Of a DNA stretch of 64,000 nucleotides, positions 1 to 9,558 are shown piece by piece (position 1 is the first letter of the stretch; every line of letters begins with the position of its first letter). Under the pieces are notes generated by a model. It was not told the origin of the DNA and did not search any database. It saw only the letters and a list, made by a program, of their open reading frames with translations. The stretch spans positions 1 to 64,000 of the forward strand of contig NZ_JANSJE010000014.1 of the NCBI RefSeq assembly GCF_047462415.1, read 5' to 3'. The stretch is from Thermostichus sp047462415 (GTDB lineage: Bacteria > Cyanobacteriota > Cyanobacteriia > Thermostichales > Thermostichaceae). The position numbers and the translations under genes were made by a program.

Positions 1-66
1 CTAGCTCGGTGCCAGGCTCACCTCTGCCCCCCCACCACCCAAGGGGGGGCTAGTCCTTCCATAACT

Positions 67-900
67 TTAGGGCGCCTGCACAGGTGGCGGGTTGTTGCGC
101 AAGAAGGGCTGTACAGCCAGAAATCCCAGCCCGAAAGAACCAACCACCAAAAGGACTGCGGCGGCCATCCAAAGCACGGGAGATCCCTGGGATCCGTGAT
201 GTTGCTCCCGTACCCGCTGGTAGATGCCGCTGGGATGGGAAAAGGATTCTGCCTCGCCGAGATAGGGATCTGAGCCGACTGGATCTTGCATCAACTCGTC
301 CAGGGAAGGAACCTGATACCCGGTGCGGGGGTTATCTTGGCGCAGGCAGGTGGAAGGTGGAGAGCGGCGGAGAGAGTCCAAGGGGGGCGAGGCAAAGCTA
401 TTGGACGAGAAGGAGGAGGTCTCGCTGCGGGCCTGGCGGCGCTTGAGGCGATTCAAAAAATCGTAGCTGGGGGGAGTTTCCGGTTGGCTGGGATCGGCAA
501 TCGAACTGTCCTGCTGGAAAGATGCTCCAGAAACCCCAGTGGCATCAGCAAGCTGTAGGCTGATTTGCTGTAGGCGCTTCAGGGCCTGGCCCAACTGCCC
601 CTGGAACTCTTGGCCGATGGCGGCAATCTCTCCAGACAACTGCTGATGCAAAGCGCGCAGGCGCTGGTTTTCGGAGGAGAGCCGACTCACCTGCTGACGG
701 GCGGCATTCAACTCTTCGGCCACTTGTTGATATGCTTGCATCGGTACGACTCCTGGCCCCGTCTCTCTTGGGGCAGGGGAGCGAAAGCCGCTGCGAGGCA
801 AACCACCGAGGTTGCCGTTGCGAGTGCCAGAGGGGGTAGAACCCCGAAAATCGTATTGCATAAGTTGGGATTGACTTGAAAAGACAGAGAGCTGAGACAC
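67..900 (-). CDS. Coiled-coil protein with one C-terminal membrane segment, function unknown
   Basis: The 277-residue product has a low-complexity N-terminus rich in Ser and Gly. A clear coiled coil spans about residues 55-120, with heptads of Leu, Ala and Gln. A Ser/Pro-rich linker follows, then a single hydrophobic segment near residues 243-266 and a Pro-rich end. This suggests a membrane-tethered coiled-coil protein whose bulk lies on one side of the membrane. I do not recognise a family. A GC-rich hairpin lies just downstream on this strand at about 30-52. The 256 bases between its start and nrdR hold only shadow frames and a short hairpin at 1066-1083. Confidence 0.6.
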   Translation of the reverse strand: MSQLSVFSSQSQLMQYDFRGSTPSGTRNGNLGGLPRSGFRSPAPRETGPGVVPMQAYQQVAEELNAARQQVSRLSSENQRLRALHQQLSGEIAAIGQEFQGQLGQALKRLQQISLQLADATGVSGASFQQDSSIADPSQPETPPSYDFLNRLKRRQARSETSSFSSNSFASPPLDSLRRSPPSTCLRQDNPRTGYQVPSLDELMQDPVGSDPYLGEAESFSHPSGIYQRVREQHHGSQGSPVLWMAAAVLLVVGSFGLGFLAVQPFLRNNPPPVQAP

Positions 901-1156
901 ACGGGGGGCTCTTTAGGGGTAGTGCTGAACATCGATAGTCTGAGGATGTGCAGCGCTAGCGTTAGTGTGAGCAGTGATTGCTACCCCAAGCATACCGCTA
1001 AGCCTTTGCAATGGGCGACCTCTTACAGCAATTTTTCTCACCCATAAGCGCCCTTTTCTCGCTGACCCAGGGGATCGCCTGGGCTTGTTGGCGGCTATCG
1101 TTCCTGAGTTACCGAGAAGCGCCGCGAAGTCTCTGGCTTTGGCTACGGGAAGTCTG

Positions 1157-1699
1157 TCAAGAATATCCCCCCACCAAGTCTGGGGAACTTGGGGATTCGG
1201 AATCTGAGGCGGAAGAGTCCCGCAGCAGCCGCTCCAGCTTCTGTCGAAGAGGTGGCTCCAACTGTTCCAGCTCGTTGACGAAGTCTTTTATACCCTGAAA
1301 CTGGCGGTAGACGGAGGCAAAGCGTACATAGGCCACCTCGCTCAGGTGTTGCAGGCGCTCCAGCACCATCTCGCCGATGCGCAGAGTGGTTACCTCTTGG
1401 GCATCTTCCAATTGCAGTTTTTCTTCGATCTCGTTGACCAGCTCTTCCATCTGTCTGACGGTGACGGGGGTTTTTTGGCAGGCGCGCATCACCCCCTGCA
1501 GGATCTTGTTGCGATTGAAGCTTTCGCGGGATCCATCCCGTTTGATGACCATGATGGGCATGAACTCGATGCGTTCGTAGGTGGTGAAGCGGTAGCCGCA
1601 GGACATGCATTCTCGCCGCCGCCGCACACTCTGGCCGCCTTCTGCCGAACGAGATTCCAAAACCCGGATTTCTTGTTTGCTGCAGCGGGGACATTTCAT
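1157..1699 (-). CDS. nrdR: Transcriptional repressor NrdR (ribonucleotide reductase regulator)
   Basis: NrdR represses ribonucleotide reductase genes in response to dATP/ATP. The N-terminus is the family's zinc ribbon, with Cys3, Cys6, Cys31 and Cys34 (CPRC and CMSCGYRF), followed by an ATP-cone domain at about residues 49-139. The frame stays open upstream, but the family always begins MKCP, so the ATG at 1699 is chosen, giving 180 residues. That is longer than the usual 150 or so because of an acidic, Ser-rich C-terminal tail. No clear NrdR box palindrome is visible upstream. Confidence 0.95.
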   Translation of the reverse strand: MKCPRCSKQEIRVLESRSAEGGQSVRRRRECMSCGYRFTTYERIEFMPIMVIKRDGSRESFNRNKILQGVMRACQKTPVTVRQMEELVNEIEEKLQLEDAQEVTTLRIGEMVLERLQHLSEVAYVRFASVYRQFQGIKDFVNELEQLEPPLRQKLERLLRDSSASDSESPSSPDLVGGYS

Positions 1700-1779
1700 G
1701 GCTGGTGATCCTCGACAAAGCGACAGGTGGAGAGGGGGTGCCTCAATTTTACCGGATACCTTCGGATACCCATTTAGAC

Positions 1780-3357
1780 TCAGACAGATTGCAGCTGAGA
1801 TGAACTCTGTTCGTTGGGCATAGATGGCCAGGGATCCCACCAGGCGGCGGCTTGCGCCTGGATTTGGGCTTTTAGCTCTGGTTCCATGCGATCCAGATGG
1901 GCCAGTACCCATTTCATCCTGCCCAAAGGAGATAGGAGGGAGTGCTGACGCAACAGGAAGTCCCAGTAAAACGTGTTAAAGGGACAGGCCCGTTCGCCCA
2001 TCTTTTCGCTGGGATTGTAGCGGCAATGGCGGCAGTAGTCACTCATTTTGCGGATGTACTGGGCGGAGGCCGCGTAGGGTTTGGTGGAGAGCATGCCCCC
2101 GTCGGCGAAAAGGCCCATGCCGATGACGTTGGGCTGCATCACCCAGTCATAGCTGTCGATGAACACGTCGTGAAACCACGCTTCCACCGCTTGGGGTTGG
2201 ATACCGCTGATGAGGGCAAAGTTGCTGAGAACCATCAGTCGCTGGATGTGGTGGGCATAGCCATGGCGGCGAATTTGCCCTAGGGTGTGCCGCAGACAGG
2301 CCATGTCGGTTTCGCCCGTCCAAAAAAAGTCCGGCAGGGGGCGGTAGTGGCCAAAGAAGTTCTTCTGGGCATAGCCCTGGGGCATTTGGTATTCGTAGAA
2401 GCCGCGCAGGTATTCCCGCCAGCCCAGGATCTGGCGGATGAAGCCTTCCGCCGAAGGGAGAGGGATCCCGCCGCGATGGTAGGCCTGTGCGGCGGCGGCG
2501 ATGACTTCATGGGGGGTGAGCAGGCCCAAGTTGAGGTAAGGGGACAGCAGGGAGTGGTAGAGGAAGTCCTCGCCGGCTTGCATGGCGTCTTGCCAGGGGC
2601 CGAAGTGGGGCAGGCGGTGCCGGATAAAGTCTTCGAGCACTTGCAGGGCTTGGGCACGGGTGACAGCCCAGCCAAATCCCTCTAAAGATCCGAAGTGATG
2701 GCCGTAATGGTGCTTGACTTTTGTGATCACGGCCTGGGTGATGGCGTCGGGAGGAAACGTCAGAGGCGGCGGGTAGCGCCGGCCAGGCTGGGGAGGCTGC
2801 CGGTTTTCCCGGTCGTAGTTCCAGCGCCCGCCGAGAGGCTGGGAGCCGTCCATGAAGATGCGGAAGCGTTTGCGCCCTTCGCGGTAAAAGTCTTCCAGGA
2901 GCAGGCGCTTGCGGCCTGTGGCCCAGTCGATAAATTGGCGAGCTGTCCAGAGGAAGTGGTTGTTTTCCAGGATCAGGAGGGGGCAGGGGAGGGCAGACCG
3001 CAGCTTTTCTACCTCATCCCGGACGGGAATATCGGCGGGCTGCATGAGGCGGATTTGCCGCAGTTGCTGTTGCTTGGCCCAGGTTTGCAGGGGCTCGGCA
3101 TAGCCGTCGGCTTCCACATAGGTGACCGGGTAGCCCCGCTGTTGCAGTTCTTGGGCAAAGTGGCGCATGGCCGACCACACCAGCACCAATTTCTGCTGAT
3201 GGTGGTTGCGGGAGCTGGCCCAGGTGTGGGATTCGATGAGGATGATGGGAACGCAGCGAGGGGGTAGGGCGGAGAGGGAGGCGAGGGCGGATTGTTGGGG
3301 ATGGAGTTGATCGGGGAGGATCCAGACGCCTGTGGGGCCAGCGAGTGAAGCGGTCAT
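1780..3357 (-). CDS. Cryptochrome/photolyase family protein, Fe-S bacterial type
   Basis: This 525-residue flavoprotein resembles the deoxyribodipyrimidine photolyase-related (FeS-BCP/CryB-like) group. It has an N-terminal Rossmann-like half (VWILPDQLHP) and a C-terminal helical FAD-binding half containing WREYLRGFY. Near the C-terminus a cysteine set (one at CLRHTL, then SDYCRHCRYN and ACPFNTFYW) could ligate the [4Fe-4S] cluster typical of the group. Some family members repair (6-4) photoproducts; the substrate here cannot be told from sequence. The start at 3357 (MTASL) is preferred over the longer frame at 3423. The gene is divergent from the GT39 gene at 3460. Confidence 0.88.
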   Translation of the reverse strand: MTASLAGPTGVWILPDQLHPQQSALASLSALPPRCVPIILIESHTWASSRNHHQQKLVLVWSAMRHFAQELQQRGYPVTYVEADGYAEPLQTWAKQQQLRQIRLMQPADIPVRDEVEKLRSALPCPLLILENNHFLWTARQFIDWATGRKRLLLEDFYREGRKRFRIFMDGSQPLGGRWNYDRENRQPPQPGRRYPPPLTFPPDAITQAVITKVKHHYGHHFGSLEGFGWAVTRAQALQVLEDFIRHRLPHFGPWQDAMQAGEDFLYHSLLSPYLNLGLLTPHEVIAAAAQAYHRGGIPLPSAEGFIRQILGWREYLRGFYEYQMPQGYAQKNFFGHYRPLPDFFWTGETDMACLRHTLGQIRRHGYAHHIQRLMVLSNFALISGIQPQAVEAWFHDVFIDSYDWVMQPNVIGMGLFADGGMLSTKPYAASAQYIRKMSDYCRHCRYNPSEKMGERACPFNTFYWDFLLRQHSLLSPLGRMKWVLAHLDRMEPELKAQIQAQAAAWWDPWPSMPNEQSSSQLQSV

Positions 3358-3459
3358 GGGAAGGCGGGGTAATTTTGTCGATCGCGGGGCCAAGATGTCT
3401 CTAGATCTCTGAGGGCAGCCCAAGTTGAGTGTAGCGTTGGGGAGCAGGGCTAAGGTGAG

Positions 3460-5898
3460 GTGGCGATGGAGAGGGCATCCAGCCGGCTAGCGGGGGAAAG
3501 AGGGCGGTTGGGGATCCCTTTTTTCAAGGCCTGGGCCGGGCTGGGGATGGCGGCGCTGCTGCTGCTGGTGATTTGGAATTGGACGGATCCCTTGCCGCCG
3601 GCCTGGGATGAGGCGCAGCATCTGCTGCAGGCGCAGGCGTTTGGGCTTCACCTGGGGCGGTTTCGCTGGGAAAAGATCTGGTGGCAGCAGTTGCTCCACC
3701 TTAACCAGCGCTACCCGCCTTTGGCCTACTGGCTGGGGATCCCGTTGGCAGCTCTGCATCCGTTCGGCCGTGCTGACGGGCAATTGCTCAATTGGGTGTT
3801 GCTGGGGGTTCTGATCCTGGCAACCCAGCGGCTGGGGCGGCGGGTCTATCGCTCTTGGGAAGTGGGCTGGCTGGCGGCGGCGCTGGTACTCCTTTATCCG
3901 GGGATCACGGCTTTGGCTCATGTTTACATGCTGGAGCTGCCGCTGGTGGTGGCGGTGACGCTGGCTTTTTGCGCGCTGTGGGCCTATGCGGAGGAGCCGT
4001 CCTGGCGGGGGGCGGCGGGGGTGGGGGCGGGGGTGGCGGCGGTGCTGCTGACCAAGTGGACAGGGGTGCTGTTTTTGCTGCTGCCTCTGGTGGGGGCTGC
4101 AGGTCAGGCTTTCTGGCGCAGCAGAAAAGCGGTGGGGTGGCAAAAAGGGATCCCTGTGGCCCAGATGGGGTTGGGCCTGGCTGTGACGCTGCTGCTGTGT
4201 TGGCCTTGGTACGGAGCCAACTGGCTGTTTGTGCTCAGCAATGGGTGGGGCTATGCCAGTACTGCCCACTACTACGTCACCTGTGGGGCTGGATCCCTGT
4301 GTTGGTGGACTGCCTACTTGCGCTGGTTGCCCCTGCAGATGAGCCCTTTTTTGTGCCCCTTGCCGCTGCTGACGCTGCTGGGATCCCTGGACCGGCGAGA
4401 GGCAGTCCTGTGGGCCGCCTACAGTTCGGGCTATCTTCTCTACACCGTGGTGGATATTAAAGATGTGCGCTTTACCCTACCCCTGTTGCCCCTTTTGGCG
4501 GTGTTGTCGGCAGGTGGGATGCAAAAAGCTTATCGGTGGCTGGGGGAGGGCTGGGGCGGGTGGGCTTTGCAAAGGGGAGCCTGCGCGGGGCTGGTTCTGG
4601 GCTGCTTGGCCTTGGCCAGCTTGGGTCGGCCCCTCACCCCAGGCGTGGCCCCTCTCTGGAGGGGGATCCCGATGCAGTGGCAGGGGCAGCGCCCCGCCCA
4701 GGAGCTGACCCAGTGGATTGAGACGTTGCTCCAGCCGGGTTTAACCACCACCTTGGGCGTTCTTCCCAACACCGAGCTCATTTCTTCGGAAACGCTGACT
4801 TACTTGGCGGCTCTCCAGCGCTGGCCGGTCACGTTCCGCGCTGCCGGGCAAACCCCCTGGCCGGAACTGGAGCTATCCTTGCTGGACGGGTTTGTAGATG
4901 CTGCGGGGGAACAGGGAATTGTCGGCCCCTACGGCCCGGCCAAGGAGCAGATCCGGCAGCACCTGCGCAGCAGCCCGGACTGGCGACAAGAACCTGGGGT
5001 AGAGTTGCCCAGCGTGGGTCGGCTGCAGACTTATTTTCCCCGCCGGCCACGGGTGACGGTGCAGGAGTCGCCTCTTGAAGCTGGGGAGGTGGAGTTGGTG
5101 GAGGTTGAGGCGCTGTCGGAGCTGGGGATCCCGGCCTGGCGGCTGCGCTGGCAAGGCCCGGCTCAGGAGTTGGCCCAAACCCTGGCCTGGGCGTGGCTGG
5201 AAGATTCCCAAGGGCAGGTGTTGGCCGAGCGCGCCTGGGTGGTGGGGCAGAACCGCCTGCAGCTCAGCTCAACGGGTGTCTGGCTGGTGGAAGAGATCCT
5301 GACGCTGCCCACAGCCGACTTCTCGAAGGGGAGCTTTCTCCACCTGGATTGGCAGTTGCCCAATGGGATCCGCCATGCCCTCCACCAGCCCTGGAGAGGA
5401 TTCCTGTTCAGCTTCCAAAAGGAGGGATCCCTTTTTTTGATGGATCCCTTGTTTCCTCTCCAAGAGGCGGCCAGAGCTGCTGCTGCTGGGGATCTGCAAA
5501 CTCTCTCCCTTTACCTCAATGCCTGGACAACCCTGCAATACCCGACTTTTCTGACGGATCCCGATCGCACCCTGACACGCCAATTGCTAGAGGGGCAATG
5601 GCAACAGGCCGCTGCCCAGGGTCGAGTGAACCGGCAAATCCAAAGCCACTACCAACTGGGCCTCATGTTGGCAGTGCTGCTGCAGCCACAAGCAGCCCAG
5701 CGGCATTTTCAACAAATTGTCGAGCTGGATCCCGAGGACCAGTGGGCGCGGGCTTACCTGGCCTTTTTGCGAGTATTTTTTACCCGTGACCTTGAAGGCG
5801 TTCCGGAGTTGCAACAAGAGGTTTCGGCTATGGTTCGGCCTCTTTGCCAGAAAGCGGATCCAGACTGGGATTGGAATTGGGTTTGTGCTGATCTTTAG
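3460..5898 (+). CDS. Membrane glycosyltransferase, GT39/PMT-like, with C-terminal TPR-like region
   Basis: The 812-residue protein has about ten hydrophobic segments in residues 20-400. Its first lumenal loop carries PPAWDEAQH, the acidic pair seen in GT39 (protein O-mannosyltransferase/ArnT-like) enzymes that take sugars from polyprenyl phosphate. The C-terminal 400 residues are soluble: a beta-rich part, then a TPR-like helical pair near residues 725-775 (FQQIVELDPEDQWARAYL). The acceptor is unknown. Start is GTG 3460, or ATG 3466 two codons in. The 3' end overlaps the convergent LysR gene by 71 bases. Confidence 0.8.
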   Translation: MAMERASSRLAGERGRLGIPFFKAWAGLGMAALLLLVIWNWTDPLPPAWDEAQHLLQAQAFGLHLGRFRWEKIWWQQLLHLNQRYPPLAYWLGIPLAALHPFGRADGQLLNWVLLGVLILATQRLGRRVYRSWEVGWLAAALVLLYPGITALAHVYMLELPLVVAVTLAFCALWAYAEEPSWRGAAGVGAGVAAVLLTKWTGVLFLLLPLVGAAGQAFWRSRKAVGWQKGIPVAQMGLGLAVTLLLCWPWYGANWLFVLSNGWGYASTAHYYVTCGAGSLCWWTAYLRWLPLQMSPFLCPLPLLTLLGSLDRREAVLWAAYSSGYLLYTVVDIKDVRFTLPLLPLLAVLSAGGMQKAYRWLGEGWGGWALQRGACAGLVLGCLALASLGRPLTPGVAPLWRGIPMQWQGQRPAQELTQWIETLLQPGLTTTLGVLPNTELISSETLTYLAALQRWPVTFRAAGQTPWPELELSLLDGFVDAAGEQGIVGPYGPAKEQIRQHLRSSPDWRQEPGVELPSVGRLQTYFPRRPRVTVQESPLEAGEVELVEVEALSELGIPAWRLRWQGPAQELAQTLAWAWLEDSQGQVLAERAWVVGQNRLQLSSTGVWLVEEILTLPTADFSKGSFLHLDWQLPNGIRHALHQPWRGFLFSFQKEGSLFLMDPLFPLQEAARAAAAGDLQTLSLYLNAWTTLQYPTFLTDPDRTLTRQLLEGQWQQAAAQGRVNRQIQSHYQLGLMLAVLLQPQAAQRHFQQIVELDPEDQWARAYLAFLRVFFTRDLEGVPELQQEVSAMVRPLCQKADPDWDWNWVCADL

Positions 5899-6808
5899 CC
5901 ACAAAGTCCAAATCCATTTGAGAAACTTGTGAAAGCAGAAAGTCGGCAAAAGCTTTGGCCACCACCGAAAGGCGCTTGGAGCGCAAATAGACCAAATACC
6001 AAAACCCCCGAATGGGGAACTCTTCCACATCTAAAATAGCCAGATGATGTTGCCATCCCCCCAAAGCCAACACATGCTGAGACAAAACCGAAATGCCCAG
6101 TCCACCAACAATGCCTTGGCGAATGGCTTCGCTGCTGCCTATCTCCATGCGAATATTTAACTTCAAGTTGTGTTTGTCAAAAAGCCGCTCCACCGCCATG
6201 CGCGTTCCAGATCCGGGTTCGCGGGCCAAGAAGGGTTCTTGGGCAATGCGCGCCAGAGGGATCCGCTTTTGGCCCACCAGCGGATGATGAATGGGGGCCA
6301 TAACCACCAAAGAGTTTTCCAGAAAAGGTTGCGCCACCACATCCAAATCTTCCGGCGGCATCCCCATCACGTAGAGATCGTCCATGTTGTGGCCGAGCCG
6401 CTCCAAAACCTGCTGGCGGTTGATTACTTTAAGGGCGACGTCGATACCGGGATACTGCTGACAGAATGGCCCCAGAAGACGAGGAATAAAGTATTTGGCG
6501 GTGGTGACCACCCCAATGCTCAGCCGTCCCTGTTTTAACCCCTTCAGGTCGGCAAGGGTCATCTCGAATTGATTCAATTGTTCGAAAATTTTGTCGCAGG
6601 TTTGGTGTAAAGCTTGCCCCGCTTCGGTGAGATACAGCCGCTTGCCCACCTGCTCAAACAGCGGCAACCCCACGGCTTTGCTCAATTGCTTGATCTGCAT
6701 GGAAATCGTGGGCTGGGTCAGGTAAAGCTCTTCGGCAGCCCGGGTAAAGCTCAGGTGACGAGCAGCAACCTCGAAGATTTGCAGTTGGTGCAAGGTAATG
6801 GCCTTCAT
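5828..6808 (-). CDS. LysR-family transcriptional regulator, CbbR/CmpR/RbcR-like
   Basis: The N-terminal winged helix-turn-helix (residues 1-62; FTRAAEELYLTQPTISMQI) and the C-terminal effector-binding fold are complete in 326 residues. The helix-turn-helix and GRLSIGVVTTAKYFIPRLL follow the CbbR/CmpR/RbcR branch, whose cyanobacterial members control inorganic-carbon uptake or Calvin-cycle genes. The exact member cannot be fixed by eye. The ATG at 6808 is taken; a TTG two codons upstream is possible. The last 24 codons overlap the 3' end of the converging glycosyltransferase. It is divergent from ribH across 201 bases. Confidence 0.88.
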   Translation of the reverse strand: MKAITLHQLQIFEVAARHLSFTRAAEELYLTQPTISMQIKQLSKAVGLPLFEQVGKRLYLTEAGQALHQTCDKIFEQLNQFEMTLADLKGLKQGRLSIGVVTTAKYFIPRLLGPFCQQYPGIDVALKVINRQQVLERLGHNMDDLYVMGMPPEDLDVVAQPFLENSLVVMAPIHHPLVGQKRIPLARIAQEPFLAREPGSGTRMAVERLFDKHNLKLNIRMEIGSSEAIRQGIVGGLGISVLSQHVLALGGWQHHLAILDVEEFPIRGFWYLVYLRSKRLSVVAKAFADFLLSQVSQMDLDFVAKDQHKPNSNPSLDPLSGKEAEP

Positions 6809-7009
6809 GGACAATTAGGAAAAACTAAAGGTTCACTACTAAATCATAAGCCCTGATCTATGCGTTTTGGCGAGATCTCCCCGGGGAAAGGCAAACCCCT
6901 GTCCCCCGTCCTTTGACGGAGCTTGAGGTAGGGGAGTGAACTAGGATGGGAAAGCGCGGTTTTGCCGTGTTGGTCGACCCGCTTGTCTTTCAGGTCTGGA
7001 GCAGTGTAG

Positions 7010-7600
7010 ATGGCAGTTTACGAGGGCAACTTTGTTCAGACGGCGGATCTGCGTCTGGCGATTGTTATCAGTCGGTTTAACGACTTGATTGCCGGCAAAT
7101 TGTTGGAGGGGTGCCAGGACGGGCTGAAGCGGCATGGTGTGGATGTCGGCCCGGAGAGCAAGCAGGTGGACTACTACTGGGTGCCGGGCAGCTTTGAGGT
7201 GCCTGTGGTAGCCCACCAACTGGCCCAGTCCCGCCGCTACGATGCCATCATCTGCCTGGGGGCAGTAATTCGCGGCCAAACCCCTCACTTCGACTATGTG
7301 GCGGCAGAGGTGGCCAAGGGGATCGCGGCAGCGAGTTTTCGCACCGGCGTGCCAGTCATTTTCGGGATCCTCACCGCCGATACTCTGCAGCAGGCGCTGG
7401 AGCGGGCCGGGATCAAGAACAACAAAGGCTGGGAATACGCCATGAGTGCCTTGGAGATGGCCACCCTGATGCGCCAAGTGGCTCCCCTGTTGCAAGGGAG
7501 TGACAGGGCTGGCAACAATGGAGCGGCCTCCCGTCCCTCTCTGCCCGGTGGAGCAGAGGCGCTGCAGCCGGGGGTAACTTTGGAGAGTGCCGCCTACTGA
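7010..7600 (+). CDS. ribH: 6,7-dimethyl-8-ribityllumazine synthase
   Basis: RibH condenses 3,4-dihydroxy-2-butanone 4-phosphate with the ribityl-aminopyrimidine, the penultimate step of riboflavin synthesis. Family motifs are present: VISRFND near the N-terminus, WVPGSFEVP, CLGAVIRGQTPHFDYV with the catalytic His, and GILTADTLQQALERAG. The 196-residue length exceeds the usual 155 or so because of a C-terminal tail rich in Gly, Ala and Pro after residue 160. The stop overlaps the convergent htpG stop by 7 bases. No FMN riboswitch is recognisable upstream. Confidence 0.96.
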   Translation: MAVYEGNFVQTADLRLAIVISRFNDLIAGKLLEGCQDGLKRHGVDVGPESKQVDYYWVPGSFEVPVVAHQLAQSRRYDAIICLGAVIRGQTPHFDYVAAEVAKGIAAASFRTGVPVIFGILTADTLQQALERAGIKNNKGWEYAMSALEMATLMRQVAPLLQGSDRAGNNGAASRPSLPGGAEALQPGVTLESAAY

Positions 7601-9453
7601 CGGCGGGTTAGACGGGTGAGCACCTCATTGGAACGCTGCACAAAGGCCCGTGCGGCTGCGGGGTCAAAGCTTTTCTGGGTAATCAGCGCCAGATCGTAGA
7701 TGTGGTTGCAGATAAGGTTGACCAGCTCTGGATCCCGCCCCTCCTCGGCCAGAGCCTGCAGGTTTTGGATCAAGGGGTGGGCGGTGTTGAGCACCAGGGT
7801 GTGTTCTTCCAGAAACTCTATGGGCTTTTGTTGCAGGATGGCATTGAGCTCCTGCAGGCGCCGCAGCGCCTCCGGCAGCAGGATCATGGCCGGAACCGAC
7901 TCAGACTTGAGGGCCTCGGCTTTGATCTGCAGCTTCTCTTTGCCCAAAGCCTGACGGAACAGATCCACCAGCTTTTCGCTGCGGGTTTTTTGTGTGATGG
8001 GATCGACGAGATCGGCAGCTTTGTCTTTCTGGATCAGCGTCTCGTCCAGCTCGGAATCCACCCGCTTAAATTGGATCCCTTCTTCCCGATACTCCCGCTC
8101 CAGGAAGCTGCTGAAATGGCTGTCGATCCAGCTATCCAGCATGATGACCTCCAGGCCCTGGGAGCGGTGCAGGTCGATGTAGGCGCTCTGGGCTGCTTCG
8201 TCGGTGGCGTAGTAAACCCGCTTGTTTTGCTTTTCCCGCGTGCGCTCCAGGTATGCTTTGAGGGTCACGTACTCCGGTTTATCGGCAGGGGATCCGGCCA
8301 CTCGGAAGATGAGAATGTCTTTAATCTGGGCGAAGAACTTGTCGTTGTTCATCGCCCCAAACTTCATGAAGAGGCTGATATCGGGCCAGACCTTGACATA
8401 TTTTTCATAGTCTTCTTTGTAAAGCTCGTTGAGGCGATCCGCCACCTTTTTGGCGATGTGATCCCCGATGCGCCTGACGGTGCGATCATTTTGCAGGAAG
8501 CTGCGGGAGACGTTGAGGGGAATATCCGGGCTGTCGATGGCACCGCGCAGAGGCAGGAGGAATTTGGGAATGACTTCTTCGCAGTTATCCTGGACAAAAA
8601 CCTGGTTGCAAAATAGCTTGACCTGGCCCTTGGTGGGATCGATATCCGGGCGCAACTTGGGGAAGTAGAGGATCCCTTGCACGATGAAGGGATAATCCGT
8701 GTTGATGTGTACCCAGAAGTGGGGATCCTCTTGGAAGGGATAGAGGTAGCGGTAAAACTCTAGGTAATCCTCATCCTTGAGCTCAGAGGGAGGAATCTTC
8801 CAGAGGGGCTTCTGGCGATTGATGACTTCTCCGTTGAGTTTAATAGGGACGGGAATGAAGTCGCAGTATTTGCGCACCAATTCGCGGATGCGGCTTGGCT
8901 CCAGATACTCCTCGCTATCCGGGCTGAGGTAAAGGGTGACGGTGGTGCCGATGGCGGAGCGCTGCGAATCGGAAAGGGTAAAAGTTGGGCTGCCGTCGCA
9001 AGACCACTGCACAGGCGTGCTGCCGGGCTGATAGGAAAGGGTGTCGATCTCCACCCGCTGCGCCACCATAAAAGAGGAATAGAATCCCAGGCCAAAGTGG
9101 CCAATGATCGCCTGTTCTGCGTCTTTGCCTTTGTACTTTTGAATAAACTCCTCAGCGCTGGAAAAGGCCACCTGGTTGATGTACTTTTTTACCTCTTCGG
9201 CAGTCATACCAATGCCGGTGTCGCTGACCGAGAGGGTCTTGGCCTCTTTGTTGAGCGCGATCACGATCTCCGGCTCCGGGGGATCCGCCACTTCGCCGGC
9301 CAGTTTGGCCATCTTGAGCTTGGCAATGGCATCGGCAGCATTGGCGATCAGCTCCCGCAAAAAAATCTCCCGATCCGAATAGAGAGACTGCTTGATGATG
9401 GGGAAAATGTTCTCGGTGTGGATGGTGATGGATCCCTGTTCCAGCACAGTCAT
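7594..9453 (-). CDS. htpG: Molecular chaperone HtpG (Hsp90)
   Basis: The complete 619-residue protein has the N-terminal GHKL ATPase domain, with RELIANAADAI, DTGIGMT and GHFGLGFYSSFMVA motifs, then the middle domain (PLNVSRSFLQND) and the C-terminal dimerisation domain. It lacks the charged linker and the MEEVD tail, as bacterial HtpG does. In cyanobacteria HtpG contributes to heat and high-light survival. A short inverted repeat (GGCACT/AGTGCC, about 9462-9484) lies just upstream of the start. The gene ends against ribH in a 7-base convergent overlap. Confidence 0.97.
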   Translation of the reverse strand: MTVLEQGSITIHTENIFPIIKQSLYSDREIFLRELIANAADAIAKLKMAKLAGEVADPPEPEIVIALNKEAKTLSVSDTGIGMTAEEVKKYINQVAFSSAEEFIQKYKGKDAEQAIIGHFGLGFYSSFMVAQRVEIDTLSYQPGSTPVQWSCDGSPTFTLSDSQRSAIGTTVTLYLSPDSEEYLEPSRIRELVRKYCDFIPVPIKLNGEVINRQKPLWKIPPSELKDEDYLEFYRYLYPFQEDPHFWVHINTDYPFIVQGILYFPKLRPDIDPTKGQVKLFCNQVFVQDNCEEVIPKFLLPLRGAIDSPDIPLNVSRSFLQNDRTVRRIGDHIAKKVADRLNELYKEDYEKYVKVWPDISLFMKFGAMNNDKFFAQIKDILIFRVAGSPADKPEYVTLKAYLERTREKQNKRVYYATDEAAQSAYIDLHRSQGLEVIMLDSWIDSHFSSFLEREYREEGIQFKRVDSELDETLIQKDKAADLVDPITQKTRSEKLVDLFRQALGKEKLQIKAEALKSESVPAMILLPEALRRLQELNAILQQKPIEFLEEHTLVLNTAHPLIQNLQALAEEGRDPELVNLICNHIYDLALITQKSFDPAAARAFVQRSNEVLTRLTRRQ

Positions 9454-9558
9454 AGATGGCTCGGCACTTCAACAAGCTCAGTGCCAATCTACAGAGGTAG
9501 CAAAGGCCCCGACAAGCTGAACTTTTTCCAGAAATCCGCACCCGCAACCGAACCGGCT

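Noticed and set aside
3487..4269. A 260-residue minus-strand open frame
   Set aside because: It is antisense to the GT39-TPR gene in GC-rich DNA, is rich in Pro, Gln and Arg, and has no domain.
6815..7009. FMN riboswitch or psbZ upstream of ribH
   Set aside because: No recognisable RFN element and no small membrane protein frame.
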